In this document: in pieces, positions 53,434-62,074 of the stretch | Position numbering within the stretch: position 1 is the first letter of the stretch | How the letters are laid out: each line of letters opens with the position of its first letter | Source of the DNA: Rhizobium leguminosarum | GTDB lineage: Bacteria; Pseudomonadota; Alphaproteobacteria; Rhizobiales; Rhizobiaceae | Direction of reading: 5' to 3' | DNA: 64,000 nucleotides | NCBI RefSeq assembly: GCF_002953715.1 | Contig: NZ_CP025012.1 | Location: 2,418,001 to 2,482,000 of the forward strand | Program-made: the position numbers and the translations under genes | The notes under the pieces: model-generated | Told to the model about the DNA's origin: nothing | Seen by the model: the letters and a program-made list of their open reading frames with translations, nothing else | The model's database searches: none

Positions 53434-54888
53434 CTAACCGAGCAGCCCGGCCAGCCAGCGTGGATCGAGATGACGTTCCAATTCCCGGGCGACGTCGTCG
53501 AGCGCCTGCTCGACGCTCTCGCGGTAATTCCTCCGCTCGCCTGATAGCCCGAAGCTTTGAAGCAGCCGGGCGCGGTAGGCGTCGCTGCCGAAGAGCCCGT
53601 GCAGATAGGTGCCCATGATCCGGCCGTCGGCCGACAGCGCCCCGTCGGGCGCGCCATCGATGATCGCCGAAGGCCTGATGCAATCCGGACCGCGGGTGAT
53701 GCCGAGATGGATCTGGTAGCCGGCAAGCGGCGCGTCAAATTCCGCGGAGCGAGCCTGGCTGTTGCGCACGGTCTTTTCCGGCGCCATCTCGGTCTCGATG
53801 TCGAGCAGCCCAAGCCCCGGCGTCTCGAGCGTCCCGCCCTCGATGCCGAGCGGATCATGTACCGCGCGGCCGAGCATCTGATAGCCGCCGCAAATGCCGA
53901 TCACCCGGCCGCCGCGCCTGACATGCGCCTGGAGGTCGCGGTCCCAGCCCTCAGCCCTGAAGTCGGCGAGATCCGATATCGTCGATTTCGAGCCGGGAAG
54001 CACAACGAGGCTCGCATCGGCAGGGATCCGCTCGCCTGATCGCACGAAGACCAGTTCGACATCCGGCTCGGTCTTCAGCGGATCGAGATCGTCGAAATTG
54101 GCGATGCGCGGCAGCACCGGCACGGCGATCTTCAGCGCGCCCGTCCCGCCCCTCGCCAACCGTTCGAGCACGGCCGAATCTTCGGCCGGCAGGCGCGCAG
54201 CACCCCTCAGCCAGGGCACGACGCCGAAACACGGCCAGCCGGTAAAGCCTTCGATGGCGCGGATGCCGTCGTCAAACAGCGAGACGTCGCCGCGGAACTT
54301 GTTGATGATATAGCCCGCAATCATCGCCCGGTCGCCATCATCGAGGATCGCATGCGTGCCGACCAGCGAGGCGATGACACCGCCGCGGTCAATATCGCCG
54401 ACAAGCACGACGGGCACGCCGGCCCGCGTCGCAAAGCCCATATTGGCGATATCGCCGGGCCTGAGATTGATCTCGGCCGGCGATCCCGCACCTTCGACGA
54501 TAACGAGGTCGGCACCCGCAGCCACTTTTTCGAAACTTTCGAGCACGGCGCCGAGCAACTCAGGCTTCAGCCGCTGATAGTCGCGTCCCTTCGCCTGTCC
54601 GAACACCCTGCCCTGGACGATGATCTGGCTGCCATTGTCCGATTGCGGCTTGAGCAGCACAGGGTTCATGTGGACCGAGGATGGCGTGCGCGCAGCCAGC
54701 GACTGCAGCCACTGCGCCCGGCCGATCTCGCCGCCGTCATCGGCGACCGCCGCATTGTTCGACATATTCTGTGGCTTGAACGGCCGGACCGTCAGCCCGC
54801 GATTGGCCGCCAGCCGGCAGAGCCCTGCGACCAGAACCGTCTTGCCGACATCGGAGCCGGTTCCCTGCAGCATGATCGCTCTTGCCAT
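53434..54888 (-). CDS. cobQ: Cobyric acid synthase CobQ
   Basis: A 484-residue glutamine-dependent amidotransferase that amidates the b, d, e and g side chains of adenosylcobyrinic acid a,c-diamide. The N-terminal P-loop-like IMLQGTGSDVGKTVLVAGL and the GATase nucleophile GICGGYQMLGRAV (Cys), with the GTYLHGLFG region near the end, are all present. It lies about 8 kb from the rest of the cob genes and no second B12 box was found upstream of it. An ATG four codons earlier is possible. Confidence 0.95.
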   Translation of the reverse strand: MARAIMLQGTGSDVGKTVLVAGLCRLAANRGLTVRPFKPQNMSNNAAVADDGGEIGRAQWLQSLAARTPSSVHMNPVLLKPQSDNGSQIIVQGRVFGQAKGRDYQRLKPELLGAVLESFEKVAAGADLVIVEGAGSPAEINLRPGDIANMGFATRAGVPVVLVGDIDRGGVIASLVGTHAILDDGDRAMIAGYIINKFRGDVSLFDDGIRAIEGFTGWPCFGVVPWLRGAARLPAEDSAVLERLARGGTGALKIAVPVLPRIANFDDLDPLKTEPDVELVFVRSGERIPADASLVVLPGSKSTISDLADFRAEGWDRDLQAHVRRGGRVIGICGGYQMLGRAVHDPLGIEGGTLETPGLGLLDIETEMAPEKTVRNSQARSAEFDAPLAGYQIHLGITRGPDCIRPSAIIDGAPDGALSADGRIMGTYLHGLFGSDAYRARLLQSFGLSGERRNYRESVEQALDDVARELERHLDPRWLAGLLG

Positions 54889-54943
54889 GGTGGCCCGCAT
54901 TCGCCTCTCGTTCAGGCGAGGCCTACAATGGGCGGTAATCCCA

Positions 54944-54975
54944 GGTCAAGACTTGGCCTCGGTCAAGACTTGGCC
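54944..54975. repeat. Tandem 15-bp repeat upstream of cobQ
   Basis: GGTCAAGACTTGGCC occurs at 54944-54958 and again, identical, at 54961-54975, with two bases between. It lies about 60 bp before the cobQ start and within the 669-bp gap to the binding-protein gene. It could be a repeated regulator site for cobQ. No such regulator is known to me. Confidence 0.6.
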
Positions 54976-54996
54976 CCAGTCACGTTCCCACACAAA

Positions 54997-55110
54997 CGCG
55001 AAAACCGCGCATGGCCTTGGCTCTGCGCGGTTTGCCGATAAACTCAGGCGTCTTCGCCCTTACACGGCGAAGCTCGCTTTCTCCGGTACGCACTACCTGA
55101 ACCAGAGAAG
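54997..55110 (-). ncRNA. Possible small RNA with terminator hairpin
   Basis: Within the gap upstream of cobQ, a 10-bp perfect stem (AAACCGCGCA at 55002-55011 with TGCGCGGTTT at 55024-55033) is followed on the minus strand by TTTTCGCGTTT. A second stem, CTTCGCC (55052-55058) with GGCGAAG (55066-55072), and a weaker one at about 55081-55107 lie upstream of it. This is the shape of a small RNA ending in an intrinsic terminator. No promoter was recognised and the call is tentative. Confidence 0.3.
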
Positions 55111-55450
55111 CGGCGGTCATTGCTGCCACGCCCCAACTGATAACGGCACATTCTTACCGGAGAGTTATTGAAGGCTTACGCAAATGTTAATTTCGATCTT
55201 TTTTGACATTCTCGTCGAAATTTCTGCCGAAGATCCGCCGCCGGTCGCCAAGAGCGTGCTTTTCGCCCAAGGGCGCCAATTTCGGGATGCCGACATAAAT
55301 TCTTCGAATTCAATAATTTAGTCACGCAACCATAAGCAGAAGATGGTTGATTTCTGCGAGCGAACGCGTAGGCTCCGTCATAACGCGCCATTGTCGAACA
55401 TGGCCTGCGACGAGTTGCCGGAGCCGCAAGGACGGACGGTGCCATGAACC

Positions 55451-55488
55451 GGAAAGCCTGTTGCTGTATCGCCCGGCAGGCGTTTTCC
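55451..55488. promoter_or_regulatory. Hairpin upstream of the betaine-type binding protein gene
   Basis: GGAAA-GCCTG at 55451-55460 pairs with CAGGC-g-TTTTCC at 55477-55488 with one bulge, about 70 bp before the start of the binding-protein gene. It may be a 5' leader hairpin. The surrounding 55111-55557 stretch has no gene and is AT-richer at 55170-55330. Confidence 0.35.
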
Positions 55489-55557
55489 CCTCGGGTGCCA
55501 GAGATATTTGTCGGTTGATTTCAGAGCCTGCGCGTCCGCCTAAGAAGAATTCGGGGA

Positions 55558-56559
55558 ATGACGATGAAGACGTTTCTGATTCCGGCCGTCTTTGCCGCGG
55601 CTCTTTCTACCGTTGCGCCGGCTGAAGCAGCCGAATGCGGCAGCGTTTCGATCGCCGAAATGAAGTGGGCCTCGGCAGGCATTGCGGCGAGCTTCGACAA
55701 GATCATCCTGGAAAAGGGATACGGCTGTTCCGTCACCATCGTCGATGGCGACACCCTGCCGACCTTTGCCTCGATGAACGAGAAAGGCGCCCCTGACATC
55801 GCCTCGGAATACTGGATCAATTCGGTTAGGGCCCTGCTCGATCAGGCCGTCAATAGCGGCCGGTTGGTGCAGGGAGCCGAGATCCTTGCCGACGGCGCCG
55901 TCGAAGGCTGGTGGATCCCGAAATTCATCGCCGACGCCCACCCCGACATCCGCTCGGTCGAGGACGCGCTGAAACATCCCGAACTCTTTCCAGCCGAGGA
56001 CGACCTGTCGAAGGGCGCAGTTTACAACTGTCCCGCCGACTGGAGCTGCCAGATATCAACCACCAACCTGTTCAAGGCGCTTGCCGCCGACAAGAAGAGC
56101 TTCGAGCTTGTCGAGACCGGCAGCCCCGAACGGCTCGATGCCTCGATTGCCCGCGCCTTCGACAACAAGATCGGCTGGCTCGGTTATTACTGGGCGCCGA
56201 CTGCCATCCTCGGCAAATACGACATGACGCGCCTGAGCTTCGGCGTCGGCCACAACAAGAATGAATGGGACCGCTGTACCGCGGTTGCCGGCTGTGTCAG
56301 GCCCGAGCTCAATTCCTACCCGGTCTCGCGCGCCTTCACACTGATGACCAGGTCCTTCGCCAGCCGCGCCGGACCTGTCACGACCTATCTCAAGACCCGC
56401 AAATGGGACAATGCGACGATCAACCAGGTGCTCGCCTGGCAGGACGAAAACCGCGCAAGCAACGAGGATGCCGCGATCTATTTCCTTCGCAACTACGAGA
56501 GCCTGTGGACGAAATGGGTGCCGGTCGATGTAGCCGAGAAGGTTAAGGCGAGCTTATAA
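55558..56559 (+). CDS. Glycine betaine/proline-type ABC binding protein (OpuAC/ProX)
   Basis: A 333-residue periplasmic binding protein for a quaternary amine such as glycine betaine. A signal peptide covers the first 25 residues (LIPAVFAAALSTVAPAEAA). Aromatic residues that could form the cation box are seen in ASEYWINS, VEGWWIPK and GWLGYYWAPT. No permease or ATPase gene adjoins it, so it is an orphan component that may serve a transporter coded elsewhere. ATG 55564 is an equally possible start. Confidence 0.88.
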   Translation: MTMKTFLIPAVFAAALSTVAPAEAAECGSVSIAEMKWASAGIAASFDKIILEKGYGCSVTIVDGDTLPTFASMNEKGAPDIASEYWINSVRALLDQAVNSGRLVQGAEILADGAVEGWWIPKFIADAHPDIRSVEDALKHPELFPAEDDLSKGAVYNCPADWSCQISTTNLFKALAADKKSFELVETGSPERLDASIARAFDNKIGWLGYYWAPTAILGKYDMTRLSFGVGHNKNEWDRCTAVAGCVRPELNSYPVSRAFTLMTRSFASRAGPVTTYLKTRKWDNATINQVLAWQDENRASNEDAAIYFLRNYESLWTKWVPVDVAEKVKASL

Positions 56560-56579
56560 CGGCCAAAACACGATCAAGC

Positions 56580-56942
56580 ATGGACGATTCGATGACAGGC
56601 AATGTTCCCTTTCCCGACCGCGATACCGTTGCGGAAAAGCTCGCTGGGCTGTCGGAGACCGACAAGTCATACCTGGCGCTGCTCATGGAAAACGCCGCCC
56701 AGGACGACAACCTACTCGACGGCCTGCGCCGCCATCTCGATCTCGCCGCCGGATCGCGTTTCCTGAACTCGCTGAAGCTCGAAAATCTGGGAATCTGGCT
56801 CGGAAGTCATACGCCGGACCGGCTGCAGATCCGGCTGATGGAAACCGCCCGCTCTAGCCAACATCCCGCCTACCAAGCCTTCCGGACCGGTCTCGACCGA
56901 TCCGGCGGGCTGGAAAAGCTTTATCCCCCGGTCATCCGTTAG
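56580..56942 (+). CDS. Conserved hypothetical protein
   Basis: A 120-residue, soluble, mainly helical protein starting MDDSMTGNVPFPDRD. I do not recognise a family. It follows the binding-protein gene by 20 bp on the same strand and may be co-transcribed with it. Coding potential is supported by position, spacing and normal codon use. Confidence 0.6.
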   Translation: MDDSMTGNVPFPDRDTVAEKLAGLSETDKSYLALLMENAAQDDNLLDGLRRHLDLAAGSRFLNSLKLENLGIWLGSHTPDRLQIRLMETARSSQHPAYQAFRTGLDRSGGLEKLYPPVIR

Positions 56943-57021
56943 GATGATCCGGACGCGGCCGATAGTTGATCCCCGGGGTCAGCACCTGATCCGGCGACTC
57001 TAGCAGCGATCTGAACGGTCG

Positions 57022-57177
57022 TTACTTCTTCGCGGCGCGGTCGACTGAGCGGCCGGCGTCCTGCGTGGCGTTCACGGTATTTGCCGTATCTTTTCCGATG
57101 CCGCGGATCGTATTGCCGCAGGAGGAAAGGGCAAGAAGAACCATAAAAGCTGCGGCAATTTTGGCCGTTGTCGTCAT
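57022..57177 (-). CDS. Entericidin-type small lipoprotein
   Basis: A 51-residue lipoprotein of the entericidin EcnA/EcnB family. The lipobox is LALSSC with the lipidated Cys20, after a hydrophobic signal (TAKIAAAFMVLLALSS), followed by GNTIRGIGKDTANTVNATQD, the typical family core. AAGGA lies about nine bases before ATG 57177. In other bacteria the pair forms a toxin/antidote-like stress system; here only one member is seen. It is small enough to be overlooked in automatic calling. Confidence 0.88.
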   Translation of the reverse strand: MTTTAKIAAAFMVLLALSSCGNTIRGIGKDTANTVNATQDAGRSVDRAAKK

Positions 57178-57345
57178 CTCGGATATCCTTGTTTGAAATC
57201 AACCCCGAACGGCGACAATTGCCGTCCCGCGCCAATAACGCACGACAAACCAAAAGGTTCACTGGCCATAAATATACCCGCTAGAGACACGCGTCCGATA
57301 GGACGCGCTATCACTTTCGATCGGCGCATAATCTGTCCGATACAG

Positions 57346-58245
57346 CTAGGCAGCGACCGCCTTTGCTCTCTCGGCAAAGGCGCCGCGAATGCTGTCAGCC
57401 ACCGTCTCGATCGGCCCCGACACCTGCGAGGCGGTCAGCAGGCGGATGTCGAAGGCGCCGAGTTCCGGCAGCCCTTCCTGGGGCCCGAGGATCGCCATGT
57501 CTTCGTTGACATAGGACAGCGGCAGCGGCGCGATGGCGAGATCGGAAAGCACGGCGGCGCGCTGCGCCATCGTGTGGCCGCTGAGATAAGCGACGCGATA
57601 ATGCCGCTTGTTGCGTTCGAGCTGGGAGAGCGCCTCCTGGCGCCAGATGCAGCCGTCTTCCCAGATCGAGATCGGCAGCGGATCGCGGCGATGCGCCGAA
57701 CCGCACTTGGCGCCGGCCCAGACCAGCCGCTCGCGGAACACCACCTCTCCGCCCGTCGGGAACGGCCGTGTCGCACAGTTGATCAACGCGAGGTCGAGCC
57801 GCTGCTCCTCCATGCGCTTCTTCAAACCCTGGCTCATGTCGATCGTCACATCGACCATGATGCCGGGATAGCTCTCGGCGAAACTCTTCAGGATGCTCGG
57901 CAGCAGCCGTTCGCCGATATCCTCCGGCGCGCCGAGGCGCACGACGCCGCTGAGCTCCGGCATGATGAATCGCGACACCGCCTCGTTCGACAGAGCCAGC
58001 ATGTTGCGGGCATAGGACAGCAACATCTCACCGTGGCGCGTCAGCGATACCGAGCGGGCGTCGCGCAGAAACAGCGTTGCCCCCAGTTGTTCCTCAAGCT
58101 TCTTGATCTGCATCGACACCGCCGATGGCGTGCGGAAGACCGCCTCTGCGGCGGTCGAAAAATTGCCTGTCTCTGCGATCGCCACGAAGGTACGCAGCAC
58201 CTCGTTGTCAAGCAGCGGAATGGGACGGCGAAATGGAATGCTCAT
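57346..58245 (-). CDS. LysR family transcriptional regulator
   Basis: A 299-residue LysR regulator starting MSIPFRRPIPLLDNEVLRTF. The winged HTH is NFSTAAEAVFRTPSAVSMQI, and the effector domain begins near GVVRLGAPED. A frame extension of 14 codons upstream is not family-like. It is divergent to a small unknown gene at 58361 and could regulate it or itself. Confidence 0.9.
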   Translation of the reverse strand: MSIPFRRPIPLLDNEVLRTFVAIAETGNFSTAAEAVFRTPSAVSMQIKKLEEQLGATLFLRDARSVSLTRHGEMLLSYARNMLALSNEAVSRFIMPELSGVVRLGAPEDIGERLLPSILKSFAESYPGIMVDVTIDMSQGLKKRMEEQRLDLALINCATRPFPTGGEVVFRERLVWAGAKCGSAHRRDPLPISIWEDGCIWRQEALSQLERNKRHYRVAYLSGHTMAQRAAVLSDLAIAPLPLSYVNEDMAILGPQEGLPELGAFDIRLLTASQVSGPIETVADSIRGAFAERAKAVAA

Positions 58246-58360
58246 CGTCACATCTTTCAATTTTTCTGATTTATAACCCCATATCATTTTGTTTGATTGA
58301 ATGTCAATTGAACCCGATATTTCGCGTGTCGGCAGCTAAATGCAGCCAAGGAGGCCCGAC

Positions 58361-58549
58361 ATGTCTCAAACAACCATCTGGAATATCGTACAGGCCCTTT
58401 CCGCATTCAAGGCGCAAAGGCGCAGGGATGCCAACCACGAGCATGCGCTCCGGGAGTTAAGGCGCTTTCCGCCACATCTGCTGGCAGATTGCCAGCGCGA
58501 GCTAGAGTTGGCCGTCCCGGAGCGCCGCGCGTGCGATGGGACGCGGTAG
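58361..58549 (+). CDS. Small hypothetical protein
   Basis: A 62-residue basic, helical protein starting MSQTTIWNIVQALSAFKAQR. AAGGAGG precedes ATG 58361 at good spacing, which is the main support for it being real. It has some resemblance in size and charge to DUF1127-type small proteins but lacks their motif. It is divergent to the LysR gene at 57346. Confidence 0.55.
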   Translation: MSQTTIWNIVQALSAFKAQRRRDANHEHALRELRRFPPHLLADCQRELELAVPERRACDGTR

Positions 58550-58661
58550 AGACGCTTGATCGCTTTGAATCCGGTCATAATCTGGGCAGATCGATGCCGG
58601 TCAACTCACAACGTCGCCGCTCGACCTGCGCTGCAGCGGATGATCGACGGTCGAACGCCGA

Positions 58662-59270
58662 TCACATCCCGCCCAGCAATTTGAAGGCAATGATCCACAT
58701 CGTGAAAGCGACGAGCGTTTCCAGCATGCGCCAGGATGAAGGTTTGGAGAAAATCGGCCGCAACCGCTTTGCGCCATATCCGAGCGAAAAGAAGAACAGG
58801 AAGGAACCCGTCACCGCCCCTGCCGCAAAAGAAGTCTGCTCTCCCGGATATCGAGTCGATATCGTGCCGAGCAGCACGACCGTGTCGAGATAGACGTGCG
58901 GATTGAGCCAGGTGAGTGCGAGGCAGGTCGCGAGTGTCTGCCGAAAGCTTGACGACTTTGCTTCCCCGGCCGTCAGAGCAGCGGAGGATCGCAAGGCGGA
59001 ATAGAGGCTTCTTGCTCCGTACCAGACCAGAAATGCGGCTCCGCCGTAGCGCATGACCGGATCGAGCCAGGGCATGAACCTGGCGATTTGCTGGAGACTG
59101 GTCACGCCAAGCACGATCAGCGCAGCATCCGATACAGCGCATGCGAGGCAGACGGCAAAGACATGTTCGTTGCGCAAGCCCTGGCGGAGGATAAAGGCGT
59201 TCTGCGCGCCGATGGCGACAATCAGGCTAAGGCCCATCATCAGGCCGGTTCCATAGATCGAAAAATTCAT
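58662..59270 (-). CDS. LysE/ArgO family amino acid exporter
   Basis: A 202-residue inner-membrane exporter of basic amino acids, with about six hydrophobic segments. The opening MNFSIYGTGLMMGLSLIVAIGAQNAFILRQG and the TWLNPHVYLDTVVLLG stretch are the family hallmarks. ATG 59270 gives the normal start. It is divergent to the ArgP-like regulator with 99 bp between, the classic arrangement in which the regulator activates the exporter when lysine or arginine accumulates. Confidence 0.92.
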   Translation of the reverse strand: MNFSIYGTGLMMGLSLIVAIGAQNAFILRQGLRNEHVFAVCLACAVSDAALIVLGVTSLQQIARFMPWLDPVMRYGGAAFLVWYGARSLYSALRSSAALTAGEAKSSSFRQTLATCLALTWLNPHVYLDTVVLLGTISTRYPGEQTSFAAGAVTGSFLFFFSLGYGAKRLRPIFSKPSSWRMLETLVAFTMWIIAFKLLGGM

Positions 59271-59369
59271 CGCTTCGGCCAACGCCCTCATTTCGGTGAG
59301 GTTGCGCTATCGTGATTGGAAGAATTAGGCTAATTAATCCAGCTTACTCCAATTGAGTAAAACTAATCC

Positions 59370-60263
59370 ATGCTCGACTATCCCGCTCTGCGCGCCGTCG
59401 CAACCATTGTCCAGACAGGCAGCTTCGAAAGAGCTGCGACCGTCCTGAATGTGACGCCTTCGGCCATCTCGCAACGTGTGAAGCAGCTCGAGGAGCGTCT
59501 TGGCCTCGTCCTCATCGTCAGAGGCACGCCGTGCACGGCGACGGAAAAGGGAGAATGGCTCTGCCGCCATATGGAAAATGTCGGCATGCTCGAAGCCGAA
59601 CTCTTCGGGCAACTGCCGGCTCTCGTCCATCCTGACGAACCACGGCAAAGGGTCACGCTTCAAATCGCGACGAACGCCGACAGTCTCGGCACATGGTTCG
59701 TCGAAGCCATGTCGAATTTCGCCAGGAGCTCTTCCTATCTGCTGAACGTCGCTGTCGACGACCAGGACCATACTGCCGAATGGCTGCAGCGCGGGCGGGT
59801 GATCGCCGCCGTCACCAGCCTGGAAAAGCCGGTCCGCGGATGCCGGCGTTTTGCCCTCGGCATTCTGCGTTACCACGCAACGGCAACCCCCGACTTCGTC
59901 GCACGCCACTTTCCGCATGGCGTGACATCTGAGGCAATCCGCAACGCTCCGGCGCTGACCTTCAATCAGAAGGACCGGCTGCAAAGCAGCTGGGTACGAC
60001 GGATGTTCGGCCGCGATCTCGACTATCCCACCCACTGGCTGCCGTCGCCGCAGAGTTTCGTCGAGGCGAGCCTCTCCGGCATGGGATGGGGGATGAACCC
60101 GACCCAGCTGACCCGCGAGCATCTCGCGTCCGGACGGCTGGTCGAGCTGGTGCCCGACACACCGCTCGATGTCCCGCTCTACTGGCAGATAAACCGCCTC
60201 GCCGCCGATCGCCTGGCGGATCTGACGCGCGACGTCATCACGGTGGCCAAGCGCCGTCTTTGA
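59370..60263 (+). CDS. LysR regulator, ArgP/LysG type
   Basis: A 297-residue LysR regulator of the ArgP/IciA/LysG subgroup. The HTH is SFERAATVLNVTPSAISQRVK, and the sequence LPSPQSFVEASLSGMGWGMNP is typical of ArgP. It shares a short divergent promoter region with the LysE/ArgO exporter and should activate it when bound to lysine or arginine. The AT-rich 59320-59369 stretch is the likely control site. Confidence 0.93.
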   Translation: MLDYPALRAVATIVQTGSFERAATVLNVTPSAISQRVKQLEERLGLVLIVRGTPCTATEKGEWLCRHMENVGMLEAELFGQLPALVHPDEPRQRVTLQIATNADSLGTWFVEAMSNFARSSSYLLNVAVDDQDHTAEWLQRGRVIAAVTSLEKPVRGCRRFALGILRYHATATPDFVARHFPHGVTSEAIRNAPALTFNQKDRLQSSWVRRMFGRDLDYPTHWLPSPQSFVEASLSGMGWGMNPTQLTREHLASGRLVELVPDTPLDVPLYWQINRLAADRLADLTRDVITVAKRRL

Positions 60264-60302
60264 CGCGTCACTCAAGAATGCAGCAGAACCGGGTCGCTTT
60301 TA

Positions 60303-60656
60303 TCAGACGTAAGCCGTGCGGCTGCCGAACTCGCTGGTCTCGTCAAAATTCGTCGTGCCGATACGCTCGCTTTCGCCGGAAAGTTCTTTCGGAGCGTCAC
60401 CGGCAGGCTTCGATGCAGCAGACGCCTGAGTTTGGCTGCTCTCGCTCGCTTCGAGCTTGGCGATCTTCGCCTCCAGCGTATCGATGGATTTTTCGATCGT
60501 GGCCTTCTCTTGCTCGTCCTGCGTTTCCGACAGGGCTGCCTTCTTTTCGGCAAGCTGCGCCTCAAGAGAGGCAAGCTGATCCGACGAACTGGAAGACGAG
60601 GTTGTAGCGGCTGAACTCAAAATGGTGGATGCAGAACTGGAAATTGCGCTGACCAT
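60303..60656 (-). CDS. Small coiled-coil protein, unknown function
   Basis: A protein of 117 residues starting MVSAISSSASTILSS. It has a serine-rich N-terminus, then a charged heptad-type helix (SLEAQLAEKKAALSETQDEQ ... IEKSIDTLEAKIAKLEAS), and a polar tail. No signal peptide or known domain. It converges with the ArgP-like gene. A second ATG two codons upstream is possible. Confidence 0.65.
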   Translation of the reverse strand: MVSAISSSASTILSSAATTSSSSSSDQLASLEAQLAEKKAALSETQDEQEKATIEKSIDTLEAKIAKLEASESSQTQASAASKPAGDAPKELSGESERIGTTNFDETSEFGSRTAYV

Positions 60657-60772
60657 GAGCATGACTTTCGATGGTGGAATGTCATCGTTCTAGCCACGGA
60701 TGGTAAAGGTTCGATAAATAAAGTACCGGATGGTACCAAAATAATGAGGAAGGCTACGCGAATAGCGCTCTC

Positions 60773-61255
60773 CTATGCGATGGCGATGATTTCCAGTTCC
60801 TGGCCGCCCGTCTCCACTACATCGCCGACAGCCTTGCCCATCAGCAACCGCGCCACCGGGGAAACGTAGGAAATTGATCCGGCCTTAGGATCGGCTTCGT
60901 CCTCTCCGACGACACGATAGGTCTGCACACGCCCGTCGTCACGGCGAAAAGTCACCGTGCCACCGAAGGCGACGGTGTCGGTTGACGTAGGGTAAGGAAC
61001 GAGCTGGGCGGTGCGAAGTCTCACGGCTAAGTAACGAAGATCACGCAAAGGATTGGCTGTCTGCCGCCGCCGTTCGTTCACGTCGTCGATGGTGCTCGCG
61101 CCATCATAGGCCTCGCGAGCCTCTTTAAACTGCAGCTCGAGAGCCTTCAATCCCGCTTCCGTGACAAGGTTCGGATGCGCCGAAATCGGACGATCGGGCA
61201 GCAGGGTTTCCGAAGCGGTTTCGAAACTCTCTTCCTTGGTAAAAGCGACGGCCAA
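60773..61255 (-). CDS. GreA/GreB family transcription elongation factor
   Basis: A 160-residue Gre-type factor. The N-terminal coiled coil (LVTEAGLKALELQFKEAREA) is followed by the FKBP-like C-terminal domain (YRVVGEDEADPKAGSISYVS, PVARLLMGKAVGDVV), as in GreA. TTG 61255 is chosen because GGAG lies seven bases before it and the family start (VAFTKEES) follows; the frame continues upstream without similarity. It probably binds RNA polymerase and acts on paused complexes, or is a Gre paralogue with a stress role. Confidence 0.88.
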   Translation of the reverse strand: MAVAFTKEESFETASETLLPDRPISAHPNLVTEAGLKALELQFKEAREAYDGASTIDDVNERRRQTANPLRDLRYLAVRLRTAQLVPYPTSTDTVAFGGTVTFRRDDGRVQTYRVVGEDEADPKAGSISYVSPVARLLMGKAVGDVVETGGQELEIIAIA

Positions 61256-61465
61256 TCTCGGACTCCGTTTTAGCGCGATGCGCTCTTCTAGCTGATGGGC
61301 AATTGCCTCGAAACGATTGTCGGAACCATACACCGACCGCGGACGAACCGCCAATCTTGCTTCATAAGCAGCCGTCACCGGCGGCAGGGGCAACCGCTTT
61401 CAAGGTCACCGCCCCGTAGTTAAGAGGCGGGAATGTCCTGCAAGGCATGGCGGTGCTCGGCACCC

Positions 61466-61651
61466 CTACTTCGAAACGTGCTGGGGTTTGCCCTTCCTCT
61501 TGGTCGAGGCGAACTCCTCGAGCTGCTTTTCGCTCATGGATTCGACCATTTGTTTCGAGGCGCCTTTGAGTTCGCTCTTGGGCGTCTCGCCGCGCTTGGC
61601 CGAAAGTGCGGCGCCTGCCGCCTTCTGCTGGGCCTTGGACTTGGCTGGCAT
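61466..61651 (-). CDS. DUF3008 family small protein
   Basis: A 61-residue lysine-rich protein starting MPAKSKAQQKAAGAALSAK, with the family core ELKGASKQMVESMSEKQLEE and a basic tail. It matches the DUF3008 group of small soluble proteins often listed among stress-induced proteins in rhizobia. It lies between the Gre-type gene and the DUF2171 gene on the same strand. Confidence 0.8.
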   Translation of the reverse strand: MPAKSKAQQKAAGAALSAKRGETPKSELKGASKQMVESMSEKQLEEFASTKRKGKPQHVSK

Positions 61652-61759
61652 ATCGATCTCCTATCGCTTGAACGGGGCGGTGGCCGGCGTCAAAGCCACC
61701 ATGCTCTAACCATCCTGTTCTAAGGAGGCTGCGGCCCGCAAGCCGCAGCCAACCGGCTG

Positions 61760-61993
61760 TCAGTTGATGGTGGCCCATTGCATCCGGACATCCCTGGCGC
61801 TCTTCGACAGATGGACGTGAGCATCCACGTGATCGACCCAATCGATCGGGATCAAGTGGTGCTTGCCGTCTTCCGAGTCGAGCTTCGTCAGCTTGATGCG
61901 CGTGGGGCCGTCGAGATGATCGACTGTGCCGACATGGGTGCCGTCGGCAGCCCGCACTTCCATATGTTCACGGATCTGCTCTGCGGAAATCAT
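61760..61993 (-). CDS. DUF2171 family protein
   Basis: A 77-residue protein of the DUF2171 (PRC-barrel-like) group. The pattern HMEVRAADGTHVGTVDHLDG near the start followed by HHLIPIDWVDHVDAHVHLS is characteristic. GAGGAAACG directly precedes ATG 61993. These proteins are often found with general stress genes; function is not established. Confidence 0.82.
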   Translation of the reverse strand: MISAEQIREHMEVRAADGTHVGTVDHLDGPTRIKLTKLDSEDGKHHLIPIDWVDHVDAHVHLSKSARDVRMQWATIN

Positions 61994-62074
61994 CGTTTCC
62001 TCCTTTGCATCATTGTCAGGTACGAAGCGGCAACGAGGTGGAGCAGACTTGGTTCCCAACACGCGCGACCGTGT

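Noticed and set aside
54889-55557. A second cobalamin riboswitch upstream of cobQ
   Set aside because: I could not find the GCCAGGAGACCTGCC-type box or the CGACTGT core in either orientation.
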